The notes under the pieces: model-generated
The model's database searches: none
What the model was told of the DNA's origin: nothing
Seen by the model: only the letters and a program-made list of their open reading frames with translations
In this document: positions 32,398 to 42,203 of the stretch, piece by piece
How positions within the stretch are numbered: the stretch's first letter is position 1
Layout of the letters: every line of letters begins with the position of its first letter
Translations under genes and position numbers: made by a program
DNA from: Megalobrama amblycephala
Lineage: Eukaryota; Chordata; Actinopteri; Cypriniformes; Xenocyprididae
NCBI RefSeq assembly: GCF_018812025.1
Contig: NC_063049.1
Coordinates: 4,732,839-4,796,838, forward strand
Length of the DNA stretch: 64,000 nucleotides
Reading direction: 5' to 3'

Positions 32398-33259
32398 ATG
32401 TTCATTATGCTGGAAGACCCCCTCCTAAGCGGGCCGTCATCCGATATTATTCTCCCTCTCGCCACCCGGGCCGAGGCTTGGAAAGCCATCCCCGGCATGT
32501 CAGACTGGATTCTGAAGGTCATAAGCCAGGGCTACTCGCTCCAATTTGCCAGAAGACCTCCGCGGTTTGGCGGGGTTATTCAGACTTCGGTACAAGCGGA
32601 CGACGCACATGTCCTCCGAACCAAGGTTTTAACTCTGTTGAGAACAGGGGCTATAGAAATAGTCCCCTTCCCAGAGAGCGAGTCGGGCTTCTATAGCCGC
32701 TACTTCTTGGTGCCGAAGAAAGACGGCGGTCTCAGACCCATTCTGGACCTCTGATTGCTGAACCTTTCCCTCATGAAGCGAAAGTTCAAAGTCCTGACGC
32801 TGAAGCAGATCCTCGGGCAGATTTGCCACGAGGACTGGTTCTTTTCACTGGATCTGAAGGACGCTTACTTTCACATCCAGATAGCCCCCCATCACAGGCG
32901 ATTCTTGAAATTCGCGTTCGAGGGTGTGGCTTACCAATATACGGTCCTCCCCTTCGGGCTCTCCCTGGCTCCTCGCACTTTTACGAAAGTGCATGAACGC
33001 GGCTCTTTCCCCTCTGAGACAGATGGGAATACGCGTTTTGAACTACCTCGACGACTGGCTCATCCTAGCCAGCTCGCGCACAGAGCTAGAGCACCACAGA
33101 TCCGTGCTTCTCAGCCACCTACAGTGCTTGGGTCTCAGGGTCAACCCAGCCAAGAGCTCACTGCTTCCCACTCAACGTATCTCGTTCCTGGGCGCAGTCT
33201 TCGACTCGGTCCGTATGACGGCAGTAGTCTCGCCAGAACGCGCTCTGGCCATTAAATAG
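32398..33259 (+). pseudogene. DIRS reverse transcriptase, one stop and one frameshift
   Basis: The frame entering from 32143 carries FYSRYFLVPKKDGGLRPILD, then an in-frame TGA at 32752-32754 where relatives have Arg (CGA to TGA would explain it). It resumes at 32755 with FSLDLKDAYFHIQIAPHHRR (first catalytic Asp) and YTVLPFGLSLAPRTFTK. A frameshift near 32985-33000 moves reading to the frame of 32924-33259, with RVLNYLDDWLILASSR (YLDD box intact) and LGLRVNPAKSSLLPTQRISF. A further stop follows at 33257-33259. The family is DIRS1-like by these motifs. Confidence 0.88.
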
Positions 33260-34030
33260 CTCGCGGCCTCCGTCAAGAACAAAGCCTACCTCCCTCTGAA
33301 GCTGTTCCAGAGGTTGTTAGGGCTCATGGCTTCCGATGCTGGCAGTGACACGAGCCCTCCATGCCTTCTAGGCTTATCTGATGGATCGCCACGTCTTAGT
33401 CCAGTCGGACAGTATGACAGTGGTCTCCTATATAAATCGCCAGGGGGGTCTTTCGTCCAGCCACTTATGCGCTCTGGCGAAACACCTTCTGGAATGGGCA
33501 TCCCCAAGGGTTCGGTCGCTCGGAGCGACTCATATACCCGGAAAGAACAATCTGGGAGCAGATATGCTGTCTCTGAACAACGTCCCCTCAGATGGGTGGA
33601 TGCTCCACCCCCAGACGGTTCTCACTATATGGGAGTTCTTCGGGAGAGCAGAGGTGGACCTCTTCGCCTCAGAAGACAACTCTCATTGCCCAATGTATTA
33701 TTCGAAGGAGGACGATGCATTGGCCCACACATGGCCCAATACCCTTCTTTATGCCTTTCCTATGATCGCCCTGATCCCTCAGGTTATCAGGCGAATCAAA
33801 GAGGACGAGCACAGAGTTCTGTTAGTGGCCCCACTCTGGAGGAGCCAGATTTGGACCTCGGAGCTGCTCCGGCTTTCCACAAAAGCCCCATGGCCAATCC
33901 CCCTGAGACGGGACCTCCTCTCTCAGGCGAACAGAACAATCTGGCACCCGCAGCCGGAGCTTTGGGCTCTACATCTGTGGATCCTCGACGGGAGCCACCT
34001 GACCTCCCGAGGGAAGTGCTAGATTGTTAG
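33260..34030 (+). pseudogene. DIRS RNase H and following domain
   Basis: The frame 33381-34022 encodes VQSDSMTVVSYINRQGG (an RNase H Asp motif), HLCALAKHLLEWA, HIPGKNNLGADMLS, then VDLFASEDNSHCPMYYSKED, ALAHTWPNTLLYAFPMIALI and PWPIPLRRDLLSQ. These are regular parts of DIRS pol after RT. The upstream half of RNase H lies in another phase. The competing 238-codon frame at 33314-34030 is the shadow frame. Confidence 0.82.
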
Positions 34031-34928
34031 CTGGTGTTCCACACGCAGCATAGACCCGGAGGAATGCGATGTTTCTTCCATTCTAACCTTCCTCCAGGAG
34101 CGTTTGGAGTCGGGGCGAGCCCCCTCCACGCTTAAGGTCTACGTAGCAGCCATTGCAGCGTTTCACTTGCCCATCGCTGGACAATCAGTGGGGCGGAACG
34201 ATCTGGTCATTAAGTTCCTGAGGGGCTCTAGGCGATTGCATCCTCCTCGTCCCCTCACTGTTCCCCCCGGGACCTCTCCGTGGTCCTCAGAGCTCTTAAA
34301 GGTCCTCCTTTCAAGCCACTGCGTCTAGCGGGCCTCAGACCCTTAACGCTCTAAACCGCCTTACTACTTGCTTTGGCATCAGTAAAGCGTGTTGGCGATT
34401 TGCAGGCACTCTCTGTGAGCCCTGCATGCCTTGAGTTCAGTCCAAACGACTCCATGGTCGTTCTGAAACCAAAGGTTGGCTACGTTCCCAAAGTGCTCTC
34501 AACGCCGTTAAGAGCACAAGTGATTTCACTCTCTGCGCTTCCCCGTTCATCGGACAAGCTAGAGCTGGAATCCTTATGCCCCGATAGGGCTTTACGATGT
34601 CTACATCGAGCGATCACAGCCTTTCCGGCAGGCTGATCAGCTTTTCGTTTGTTTTGGTGGCCGCACCAAAGGGTCCCCGGTCTCAAAACAGCATCTATCA
34701 TGATGGATCGTTGACGCTATAGCTCTTTCATACTCCTCTGTGGGCGCAACTTGCCCCATCGGAGTTAGAGCCCATTCCACTAGAGGCATGGCTTCATCGT
34801 GGGCCTGGTCCAGTGGAGTCTCAATCAAAGACATTTGTAAAGCGGCCGGCTGGTCTTTGCCGTCCACCTTTGTCAGATTCTACCAGTTGGACGTTCCGAC
34901 CTTACATGCTTGGGTCCTTTCAGTGTAA
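34022..34928 (+). pseudogene. DIRS tyrosine recombinase, frame-broken, catalytic residues visible
   Basis: Pieces in three frames: 34104-34328 (SAM-like core-binding domain, STLKVYVAAIAAFHLPIAG), 34373-34636 (RVGDLQALSV, the first catalytic-Arg region, in which relatives have an R after the ALASV(K)R segment) and 34740-34928 (GVRAHSTRGMASSWAW with the H-x-x-R box, then DICKAAGWSLPSTFVRFYQL containing the nucleophilic Tyr). DIRS elements use this enzyme in place of an integrase to insert circular DNA. Stops at 34326-34328 and 34634-34636 break it. Confidence 0.85.
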
Positions 34929-35084
34929 ATTCGCGGCCCTTAGGTGTTCCGCTTTTTGCACAAACACAAACCCAGGAGTTCTCTCCTCCGTAGTGTAACA
35001 GGGTAACGGCGGCTTCGGCCTTCACTTGTCCTTGGCCCCCCTTATGGCGCCCGGTCAAGTTCTGTCGTTCCCCAGCCGTGGCAC

Positions 35085-35195
35085 GGTGCGGTTGAATTCG
35101 TTCCCCCATACGCAGTACGAGTGAAATATCGAAAGGGAACATACTCGGTTACTAACGTAACCTCGGTTCCCTGAGATATGGAACGAGTACTGCGT
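35085..35195. promoter_or_regulatory. DIRS internal complementary region
   Basis: The sequence reads CCCCCATACGCAGTACGAG then TGAAATATCGAAAGGGAAC (complement of the left end), immediately followed by TACTCGGTTACTAACGTAAC and CTCGGTTCCCTGAGATATGG (complement of the right end). This bridge aligns both termini to make a closed circle during DIRS replication. Its presence shows the element kept the replication template. Confidence 0.9.
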
Positions 35196-35739
35196 TACTT
35201 ACCGTGCCACGAGGCTGCGGCTTAGGTTGTCGCTTCAGTCGATATGGCCTGATGGCCTATGGCGTAACGCCCGCTGTAGGAGCCATATTTAGATACTTGC
35301 ACACTATTAATTTAAGAGACTTTAATTTAATTAATTTTTATTTCAAATATTATTATTTAAATATAGAAAGGAATTTTATGTTTGTTTGATACTTGGACTA
35401 ACCTGTTTTATATTAATTTACTTGCTCCTCCTCCTTGATGCGTCATTACAGCGCGAAAGTGCAAGTGTTAATAGCCAGTTAGCATTGTTTGGTAGGGACA
35501 GGTTAGAGGGTGGAGAGCAACAGTTTCTTCAATCGCATGCTCACACCTGTAGTTCGTATTTTCTGGAATTTGATTTGTACTTTGTTGGAAAAGTAAACCG
35601 GAGATCGTGATTAATAAATAACGTTTTGTTTTGTGACGATTGAATATCCGTGCATGCTTTATGGACTGGACATGTGTATTATACGAAGAGACTCCTCCAC
35701 TAACCTCAGGGGGCTAACGAAAGTTTTTAAAGATTAGCC

Positions 35740-35991
35740 GCTATACCCGCTTATATAGCACATTACCCCGCCCCTTTTGGCGGGAATGTTCGTGCGCTCT
35801 CTTCCCATAGGCCATGCAGCTGAGCCGCGCCGCCATTGGTTCGACAACTTGTCTATGAGTGAACCAATGACGGTGCAGTTACACTGCGTTATTGAAAAGG
35901 CTTCAGTAGCGGGGAAAAAGGGAGACTTTTCCCCCATACGCAGTACTCGTTCCATATCTCAGGGAACCGAGGTTACGTTAGTAACCGAGTA
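35740..35991 (-). repeat. DIRS right inverted terminal repeat
   Basis: Complement of the left repeat (TATATAGCACATTACCCCGC, GTTACACTGCGTTATTGAAA) plus the extra outer segment CTCAGGGAACCGAGGTTACG to 35991, which has no left-hand counterpart. Unequal outer segments are normal for DIRS. Confidence 0.88.
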
Positions 35992-36457
35992 CGTTTTCCA
36001 TTTAGGAGGCAAATAAATTCAACATAGTCACACATGCAACTAGAAATTGCTATACAATTTCAGTACTACACTTATTATTCCAATTAACACAAGAAACATG
36101 GCCTAGAATGAATAATATCTACAACCTTAACCTAAGTGTTTAATCCAACACTTACAGTAAAGCAATCATGTGTTTTAAAGAATAAACTCAGCTAGTCTAT
36201 GTGTACATATAGTATCACAAACAACTTTAATGTGTGTTCTATGCACGCAATGTGTTCAGCACAATTACAAATTTGAAAATACAAACAGGATCATTGCTAT
36301 TGGGCTGCTAATCCACTAGCAAGTGAAGTTAATAGTTGGAGGCCTTGCATGAACAATGCGGTTAACTCACTTAGAGTTTTACCTGCAATTGAGCGTTTAT
36401 CTTTGCTCTTAGAATGTGGTTTCCTATTTTTCCTGAAAATAAGGTGGAGGTCTACCC
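35992..36457 (-). other. E2 internal sequence right of DIRS, non-coding
   Basis: AT-rich DNA, a continuation of the E2 interior after the DIRS insertion. No frame of note. Confidence 0.45.
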
Positions 36458-36964
36458 CTACCCAGTGACCAGCATTTGTCCTCTGTATGGCCTATTTTCT
36501 GACAGGAACTGCAAAACCTGTTCTCTTTGCCACAGGGTTGTTTGCTGTGTTCTCCTGAAGTTTGAGGATTTCCATTGACTCTCTAATGCTTGAACACCAT
36601 GCGTTCTGATACATGACTCTGCGCTATTACGGTGCTGCATCACCTTAAGAACTGAAATAGGCACACTTTCTTGAGTAGTGGCCTCTGAACAAAACATTCC
36701 AGATTCATTAGAGCAAGTCACCTCATTTAAGAAGTGAACATGCTTTTTAGCCCCATCGCTGTTAAACGTTTTGGGAGACATGGACTCTGGAGCATTTAGC
36801 TTAGCCTTGAGATCTGCAATAGTCTCCTTGTGTTTTTTACACTTTTCAGTCAGGTCTAACTGCTCAGCTAGCAAATTATCCAGCTGTGACTGAAGATCCT
36901 GAATCTTTAACTCTGACTTTTGTGACTCTGCATTTTTAGAATGTATTTTCTTTACATTTAGCAT
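36458..36964 (-). CDS. E2 gag-like protein, coiled-coil part
   Basis: A 168-codon frame whose first ~55 residues form a strong coiled coil (SELKIQDLQSQLDNLLAEQL and following heptads). They are followed by a Ser/Thr-rich part and a basic C-terminus. It overlaps the upstream frame (36936-37268) by 29 bp in another phase, so the two are probably one gag split by a frameshift. No zinc knuckle or enzymatic motif. The arrangement recalls the coiled-coil gag-like frame at 8643-9392. Confidence 0.5.
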   Translation of the reverse strand: MLNVKKIHSKNAESQKSELKIQDLQSQLDNLLAEQLDLTEKCKKHKETIADLKAKLNAPESMSPKTFNSDGAKKHVHFLNEVTCSNESGMFCSEATTQESVPISVLKVMQHRNSAESCIRTHGVQALESQWKSSNFRRTQQTTLWQREQVLQFLSENRPYRGQMLVTG

Positions 36965-37268
36965 CTATACTTGAAAATAGATGTGTGGTCACATCACGCA
37001 GCCGCATACAAATTATGAAGTTTAAAGCCTCAATTATTTCACCACGTTTTGATTTCTTTTGGTGTTTGCCAATTATGTCCCACCATTTGAGCATTTCATC
37101 ATCTGAACATTTAATCCCAATGTATTGTTTCTTGAGTTTGCACAAGGTAGGCTCAACTTTTTTGCTCCATAAAGCAAATAATATGTCACTCTTTTCAGAA
37201 ATGTTCCATTCCATCCCTGAGGAGATCTGAATATCATACCATAAAACAATTAAAACAGACTTACCCAT
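36936..37268 (-). CDS. E2 gag-like protein, N-terminal part
   Basis: A 110-codon frame starting 106 bp inside the primer-binding site, the usual place for the first gene of an LTR element. It is Lys/Trp-rich (LFALWSKKVEPTLCKLKKQY) with a basic helical segment (KHQKKSKRGEIIEALNFII). No named motif. Position makes gag the best reading. Confidence 0.5.
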   Translation of the reverse strand: MGKSVLIVLWYDIQISSGMEWNISEKSDILFALWSKKVEPTLCKLKKQYIGIKCSDDEMLKWWDIIGKHQKKSKRGEIIEALNFIICMRLRDVTTHLFSSIDAKCKENTF

Positions 37269-37374
37269 TCTTTGGTGAGAAGGTCAGCTTTAATCCATTC
37301 ACAAGCTCAACTGTGAAAAAATGTCCTCATTCTGATGACCGATCAAAGTAGATTTCAGAAAACTCACTGCAAGG

Positions 37375-37394
37375 GATCCCGGGTTTCGGCACCA
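37375..37394 (-). promoter_or_regulatory. E2 primer-binding site, tRNA-Phe
   Basis: The + strand reads GATCCCGGGTTTCGGCACCA, identical to the 3' 20 nucleotides (with CCA) that vertebrate tRNA-Phe is known to have. It lies 2 bp from the inner LTR end at 37397. This fixes the minus orientation of E2. Confidence 0.88.
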
Positions 37395-37472
37395 TCTGTA
37401 AGGGTGGAACTCCTACAGCGGTTCAGACTGTAAGGTTTGCCGAGCGACTAAAGAAACTTTATCAGTAAGATG

Positions 37473-38982
37473 TGTAGGGAAAACACCCTAGGAAGTAAAA
37501 TTAGCTCAAATGAATAAAGAGTTGTTTAGATTACGACCGAGCAACTGATTCGTCCAGCGTTCATTTGCTCGAGCCGTAATAAGCTCTTGTAACGGATATA
37601 AATATCCAACAATCGTGAAAACACTGATTAGGGCAGGTATCTTGATCACAGTTTAAGACATTAAATCATAAAGCACATAATACAAGACATTTTCTTTTCA
37701 AAATCTACAAGAGATTTTATTTATTCTAACACAAACTAATCTAACACAAAGGCACGCACATACACACACACACACATACATTCATACGCGTTGCAGTAAG
37801 AAGGAAATGAGAGAGAAAGAGTTTTGAGAGAGAGGGAGAGAGAGAGAGTGATCTGATTAACAGAATTCCTATCAATGCATTTCAAAGACCCAAACGAACC
37901 ATGAATCGTTAATTTAAATGCACCAGTTCAGTTTTCATCTGGAGGTACTTGCTTGCGTTGACTTAAAGGTGAATTTCCCTTGTCGTGCAGAGAAGGGTTT
38001 CCCAAGTCGATGATTGGTCCAGGTCAGGTCCGTGTGGAACAATGAAAGGAAGTCTCTTTGTCGCTGGAGTTGAAGTCGTTGGTTGAACTTTGCGGCGAAA
38101 CTTAGGACACAAAATTTTCAGCCGTAAAGGAAAATTAAGTAAAAGAAAAGAAAAGTGAGTGATGGTTGGATGGCTTGAATGAGCGGCTTGTCTGTTCTTC
38201 TTGTTACTCCATTGTTCTTGGTACTTGTCTTGGCTTCTTTTCCCAGAACAGAACTAACCAACTCCTAGTTCACTATCTTGCAATATGATCATTTAAACTT
38301 AGTTGTTTGTCACACCTCTGAGGAGTCTTGGCCAATCAGACATTGTCCTGTTTCAAGAGGGCCTTCCTCTGCCCCCAATAAAACATAGGTGTTACATCCC
38401 GGTCTGTCTCTGCTTTAGCAGAGTGCCATTTTAACATAATTTCTATTAACTGGAATATGATACATTTTAAACAGATTTCATTCAAGCCATGATTTAAGAA
38501 AGATGAAAAGAAATAAATCAAGTCCAAATAAGGCATACTTTCAGTCATTCAGTCAAGAGTTAACATCTTTACATGAGTTGTGAATGTTCTAAAGCCTAAC
38601 TGTTTACAGAGTATTTGTGGACACATAATGCAAAATGTATGTAGTTAAAAGATGTTTGATAAGTCCGTTAAAATTGTTGGAACAATTTTGAAGCAGTTTT
38701 ATTTGTTCAACAGTCTCTTTGGCTTTCCTGTGAAGTAAGGAAACAAAAGGGTCTGCATTGTCTCTCTGTTTCTTTACTCTGATGATCAAAGAAACTTTGT
38801 CTTCTTGGGTGACCCTTTGGTATGTCGCTTCTCCTGCTATCAGGAAGCATGTGTCGTAAAAGTAATCAGCCTGGCTTTATCTGCAGACAGGCCGGAGCCG
38901 GAACCTCAATTCTGAATTAGAATTATGTTTTGAAAGAATCATCTGAATGATTCATTTGTCTGGTTCGTCCACAGTTCCTACA
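37473..38982 (-). mobile_element. Solo LTR in the E2 5' LTR
   Basis: 1510 bp, ends TGTAGG...CCTACA, target duplication GATG at 37469-37472 and 38983-38986. The uninterrupted sister LTR gives the empty site. Minus orientation is inferred because, read that way, it has (TG)n, AATAAA and CGCTGGACGAATC in the same order as the LTR end at 11090-11452. Frames of 61-70 codons inside are chance. Confidence 0.88.
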
Positions 38983-39320
38983 GATGTTAGAAAACTGTAC
39001 ATTTCTTGTCTATTACCACCCACTTCAACTTATACCAACGACGGAAATAAGCGCAGTTATAATAGCAAAATATGTGGGAGAGCGTTGCTATAGTGTGACA
39101 ATATTGTATTGCAATAGGGAGCACATTATTGTTACTAAATCAAAATTAGTTAGCACATCATTTGTAATTGAAAGGGTTTAATGACAATATCTGATTATAG
39201 TTACACTTAAAATAATTACAAAATAGAAGTATGGGATGATAAAATCATATACCATTAATTGTACACAGCATGTATGTAAAAAGTTACCTGAGAGAGAGAA
39301 AGAGAAAGAGAGAGAGAGAC

Positions 39321-39783
39321 TTTTTTGACTTTTAAAAATTATTTATTCAAACAGCCATTATAAAAACATTCTTTACATTTCACCAATTAAACAATAACTC
39401 TCCAAACTCATCTCTCATCACAAGAGCATTTTTCACACTCCACCTTACATCAAAAAAATGCATATTATTTAATAATTTACAATATGCATATTCCACAACA
39501 ACACGACTCTCTACAAGAGATTTAAACATTCCAAGCAAATTAGCATCTCTCCCATCATTCCTACATCTATGGGATTTTAAAATAGCCAACTTCGCCTGTC
39601 CCACTAAAAAATTACCAAGTGTACATTGTGCTTTCCATTCTTTCTTATACTTCACACCCAAAATGAACATATTTTTTGTAAACATAAAACCAAGTTTAGT
39701 AAATATTTTGTCCAGCAATTCAAACAAAGGAATTAATCTTATACAATCACAAAAAAATGAAAAACAGTATCAATATTAGTATT
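39321..39783 (-). pseudogene. LINE ORF2 C-terminal region, part 2, and 3' UTR
   Basis: The frame 39380-39727 (115 codons: CRNDGRDANLLGMFKSLVES, NNMHFFDVRWSVKNALVMRD) is the end of the same ORF2, separated from part 1 by F2. A short 3' UTR follows and ends in TAAAAGTCAAAAAAGT. Confidence 0.7.
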
Positions 39784-39879
39784 GTACGGAAGCCCTGAAC
39801 CGCATGGTGAAAAAAAAAAAGAAAAAAAAAAACTTGGTGGGGAGGGGAAAAAAACCCGAAAACTTATCTCGTTATTTCA

Positions 39880-40085
39880 ACATAAGTCGTTATAACGACA
39901 TAATATCTCGTTATTTCAACATAATAAGTCGTTATAACGACATAATATCTCGTTATTTCAAGATATTAAGTCGTTATAACGACATAATATCTCGTTATTT
40001 CAACATAATAAGTCGTTATAACGACATAATATCTCGTTATTTCAACATAATAAGTCGTTATAACGACATAAGTCATTATTTCAAC
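39880..40085. repeat. Palindromic minisatellite in F2 left arm
   Basis: About five units of ~38 bp alternate GTCGTTATAACGACATAATA with TCTCGTTATTTCAACATAAT. GTCGTTATAACGAC is a perfect palindrome. The matching array on the other arm is at about 50338-50565. Confidence 0.9.
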
Positions 40086-40142
40086 ATAATAACTCTTCAT
40101 TATCTATCAAGTATGATAAAGGACGTTCATTTATCAATGTCC

Positions 40143-40230
40143 TCAGTGGCGTTAATGTTATAGTATTGGACCGCCAGTTTAGCTTTTACTGCGAATCGCC
40201 GCGGTTTCGAATCCGCCTTTTGCCGAGTTC
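40143..40230 (+). other. tRNA-like module in F2 left arm
   Basis: GTGGCGTTAATG resembles a pol III A box and GGTTTCGAATCC (40203-40214) a B box with one extra T, about 55 bp apart. The copy in the right arm (about 50215-50285, minus strand) has the better A box, TGGCGCAACGCTG. It is not a functional tRNA gene, since no closed acceptor stem is evident. It could be an embedded tRNA-derived SINE head. Confidence 0.45.
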
Positions 40231-41099
40231 GTTCTTCTCTAGTTTCACATCACATATCAAAAAAGGCATTTATTTTCAATAAAAATTAAAACTATGTTAT
40301 AAAAGTGCAAATAACCTGCCTAACGAGTGTTTAATAACATTAAAAGTATTTATTGGGCAGGGTTAGCAGCATGTTCGATATTACCCACTAGAGGGCAGAA
40401 TAAGACAAGGAATCAATTAAAGAATGCAATAGTTATGTTGACCTACTGTTACAAGTTGGTGCTCCAAAATCCCAGAGGTTTATCATGGGAATTTGCATAC
40501 ATCCCAGGCTAACCTTTATTGAGGTTAAATTTATTAGACCATAGTAAATAAAACAATTTACAGTGCAAATGTCAGGGTTGTCAAACTTACAGCCCGGTGT
40601 CCAATCTGATTTGAAGTAATAAAACATAGATATGCACTAGTCCAGGGGCCAAAAACGTTTTTAAGCGGGTTTTTTTTTTATTATTATTCTGGGTTTGCAA
40701 ACAAACTGCTTTGTAATATTTTCCCAAAATTTCATCTGTGTATTCACGAAGTATGTAAGCAGGACTTTAACATGCTGAATACGGACACAAAGAGAACAGA
40801 CCCGCCAGCAGAGGAACTACTGTACCATGCACAAGCTCACTGTTTGCGAAAAATAGGGAGAATAATATAAATATTACAGTGGGATTGATATGAATATATC
40901 TCCGAAGGCAACTGTTTTTAAGAAAAGTTTTGATGGCCTTTCCTCTTATCTCCATATAAAGTAGTAATATTTATTCTGTCCGTCTGCTGATTTTGTTTTG
41001 TTATGTAGCATAATTTCACAAAGCTAAAGTCAGACCAGACCTAGTTTTTGCTGTTGATCTTGAAATTATTCAGTAATTTAAATTAAAAACAACTGCTCA

Positions 41100-41939
41100 T
41101 GTAACCGGTCCTCTGCTGACCGCCGTTACCACTATCTGCGTTGTGTGTAAGAAGACTCAGGACACTTCTGATGTCGTTCACCAAGAAGGGATTTAATGTC
41201 AGCCAGAGCCAGCATTAACTTCACTCCATCTGTTGATTAATATGAATAAAGTTCATATCTCTCTCTTGTGGGTGTTTCATAAGACAAACCTCTCCCCAGC
41301 ATAACCAATGTGAACTCATTTTGTGTTACAATAGGAAAAATAAACATTAACATTGAAACATTACAGTATTAACACAGTACAAAAGAATAAAAGGACATCA
41401 AAAGACAATAAAGAGTGAAATACCTGTTGATTAATATGAATAAAGTTCATATCTCTCTCTTGTGGGTGTTTCATAAGACAAACCTGTATGATATAACATT
41501 TGTTAGCTGATTGATAACTCTAAACCATGTGAATAGCATATCATACGGCCCACACGATATAACTTTATATTCTCAATCCACTCAGGTATAAAACATACAA
41601 CAGAACGCTGCAAATAGTCTCAGTACTATTTACAATAAGATATTTAGTCGATTTATAAACTTTGTCAACATATTTCACTCGTAAAATGCAGAGCTCAGAA
41701 AAACGCTTACCTCTCCCCAGCATAACCAATGTGAACTGGCGAGAGGCGCGGAGTCACTCGAAAATGGCGTGAGCAAAGCGCCAGAAGAAAATGTCAAAAT
41801 AAAAGTCTCTAAATAGTGAACAGTAGAATCAACATATTACTCAAAGAAAACGGGAATAAATAAATATAAAATACATTTGAAGGATTTTAGTGAAAAGCAA
41901 TGTGTAACATTCAAATTGTATTTACTTTAACTCGTTACA
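41100..41939 (-). repeat. G3 3' LTR, 840 bp, with spliced and unspliced exon copies
   Basis: On the minus strand it runs from TGTAACGAG to GACCGGTTACA. It contains a 27-nt segment (41737-41711), GT...AG intron-like DNA (41710-41484), a 60-nt segment (41483-41424) and a GTATTT donor-like continuation. Then come the same 27-nt and 60-nt segments directly joined (41316-41290 and 41289-41230), followed by the U5-like end (41229-41100). The upstream 41939-41738 is U3. Confidence 0.88.
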
Positions 41940-41958
41940 TACACCCCTTCCGGATTTC
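41940..41958 (-). promoter_or_regulatory. G3 polypurine tract
   Basis: The minus strand reads AATCCGGAAGGGGTGTA immediately before TGTAACGAG of the 3' LTR. Its position and purine run match a plus-strand primer. Confidence 0.75.
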
Positions 41959-42203
41959 ACTAAAATCCGTATAGGATCCAAACCAAATAACTGGTACAGG
42001 TCTACAATGAAACTTTCATTAGTTCAACTTGTAAGTTACCCACTAATAGGTCAAGAAAAACCTCAGGGTGATCAAGCCTAAGATCATCTTGGAACATTAC
42101 GATGCCTTGTACACCATAATATGACCTGACCCTTATATATTTCGTATTTGGAATCAAAATGTCTCTTCACATCATACAAAAACAGAATACATAAGAAAAC
42201 TCT

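Larger units (their letters stand above)
30505..35991 (+). mobile_element. DIRS element (tyrosine-recombinase retrotransposon), structurally complete
   Basis: Terminal inverted repeats (about 30505-30745 and 35740-35991) start GTTCCCTTTCGATATTTC at the left and end TTACGTTAGTAACCGAGTA at the right. An internal complementary region at about 35085-35195 joins the complements of both outer ends, which is the DIRS hallmark that templates circle formation. Coding order is a gag-like region with tandem repeats, RT, RNase H, then tyrosine recombinase. No target duplication is expected or seen. Several stops and frameshifts disable it. Confidence 0.92.

Noticed and set aside
39880..40085. Regularly spaced palindromic repeats resembling a CRISPR array
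   Set aside because: The units alternate two short AT-rich motifs without unique spacers, occur in mirror order in both arms of F2, and lie in a vertebrate genome. This is a minisatellite.
40143..40230. A genuine tRNA gene
   Set aside because: A- and B-box-like motifs are present, but the B box has an extra base and no matching acceptor stem or anticodon arm can be drawn.
41100..41215. Reading 41100-41215 as an LTR in + orientation matching 48443-48571 as an inverted LTR pair
   Set aside because: The primer site, polypurine tract and gene order fix G3 on the minus strand. 41100 is the outer end of the 840-bp 3' LTR, and only the 5' stub is aberrant.
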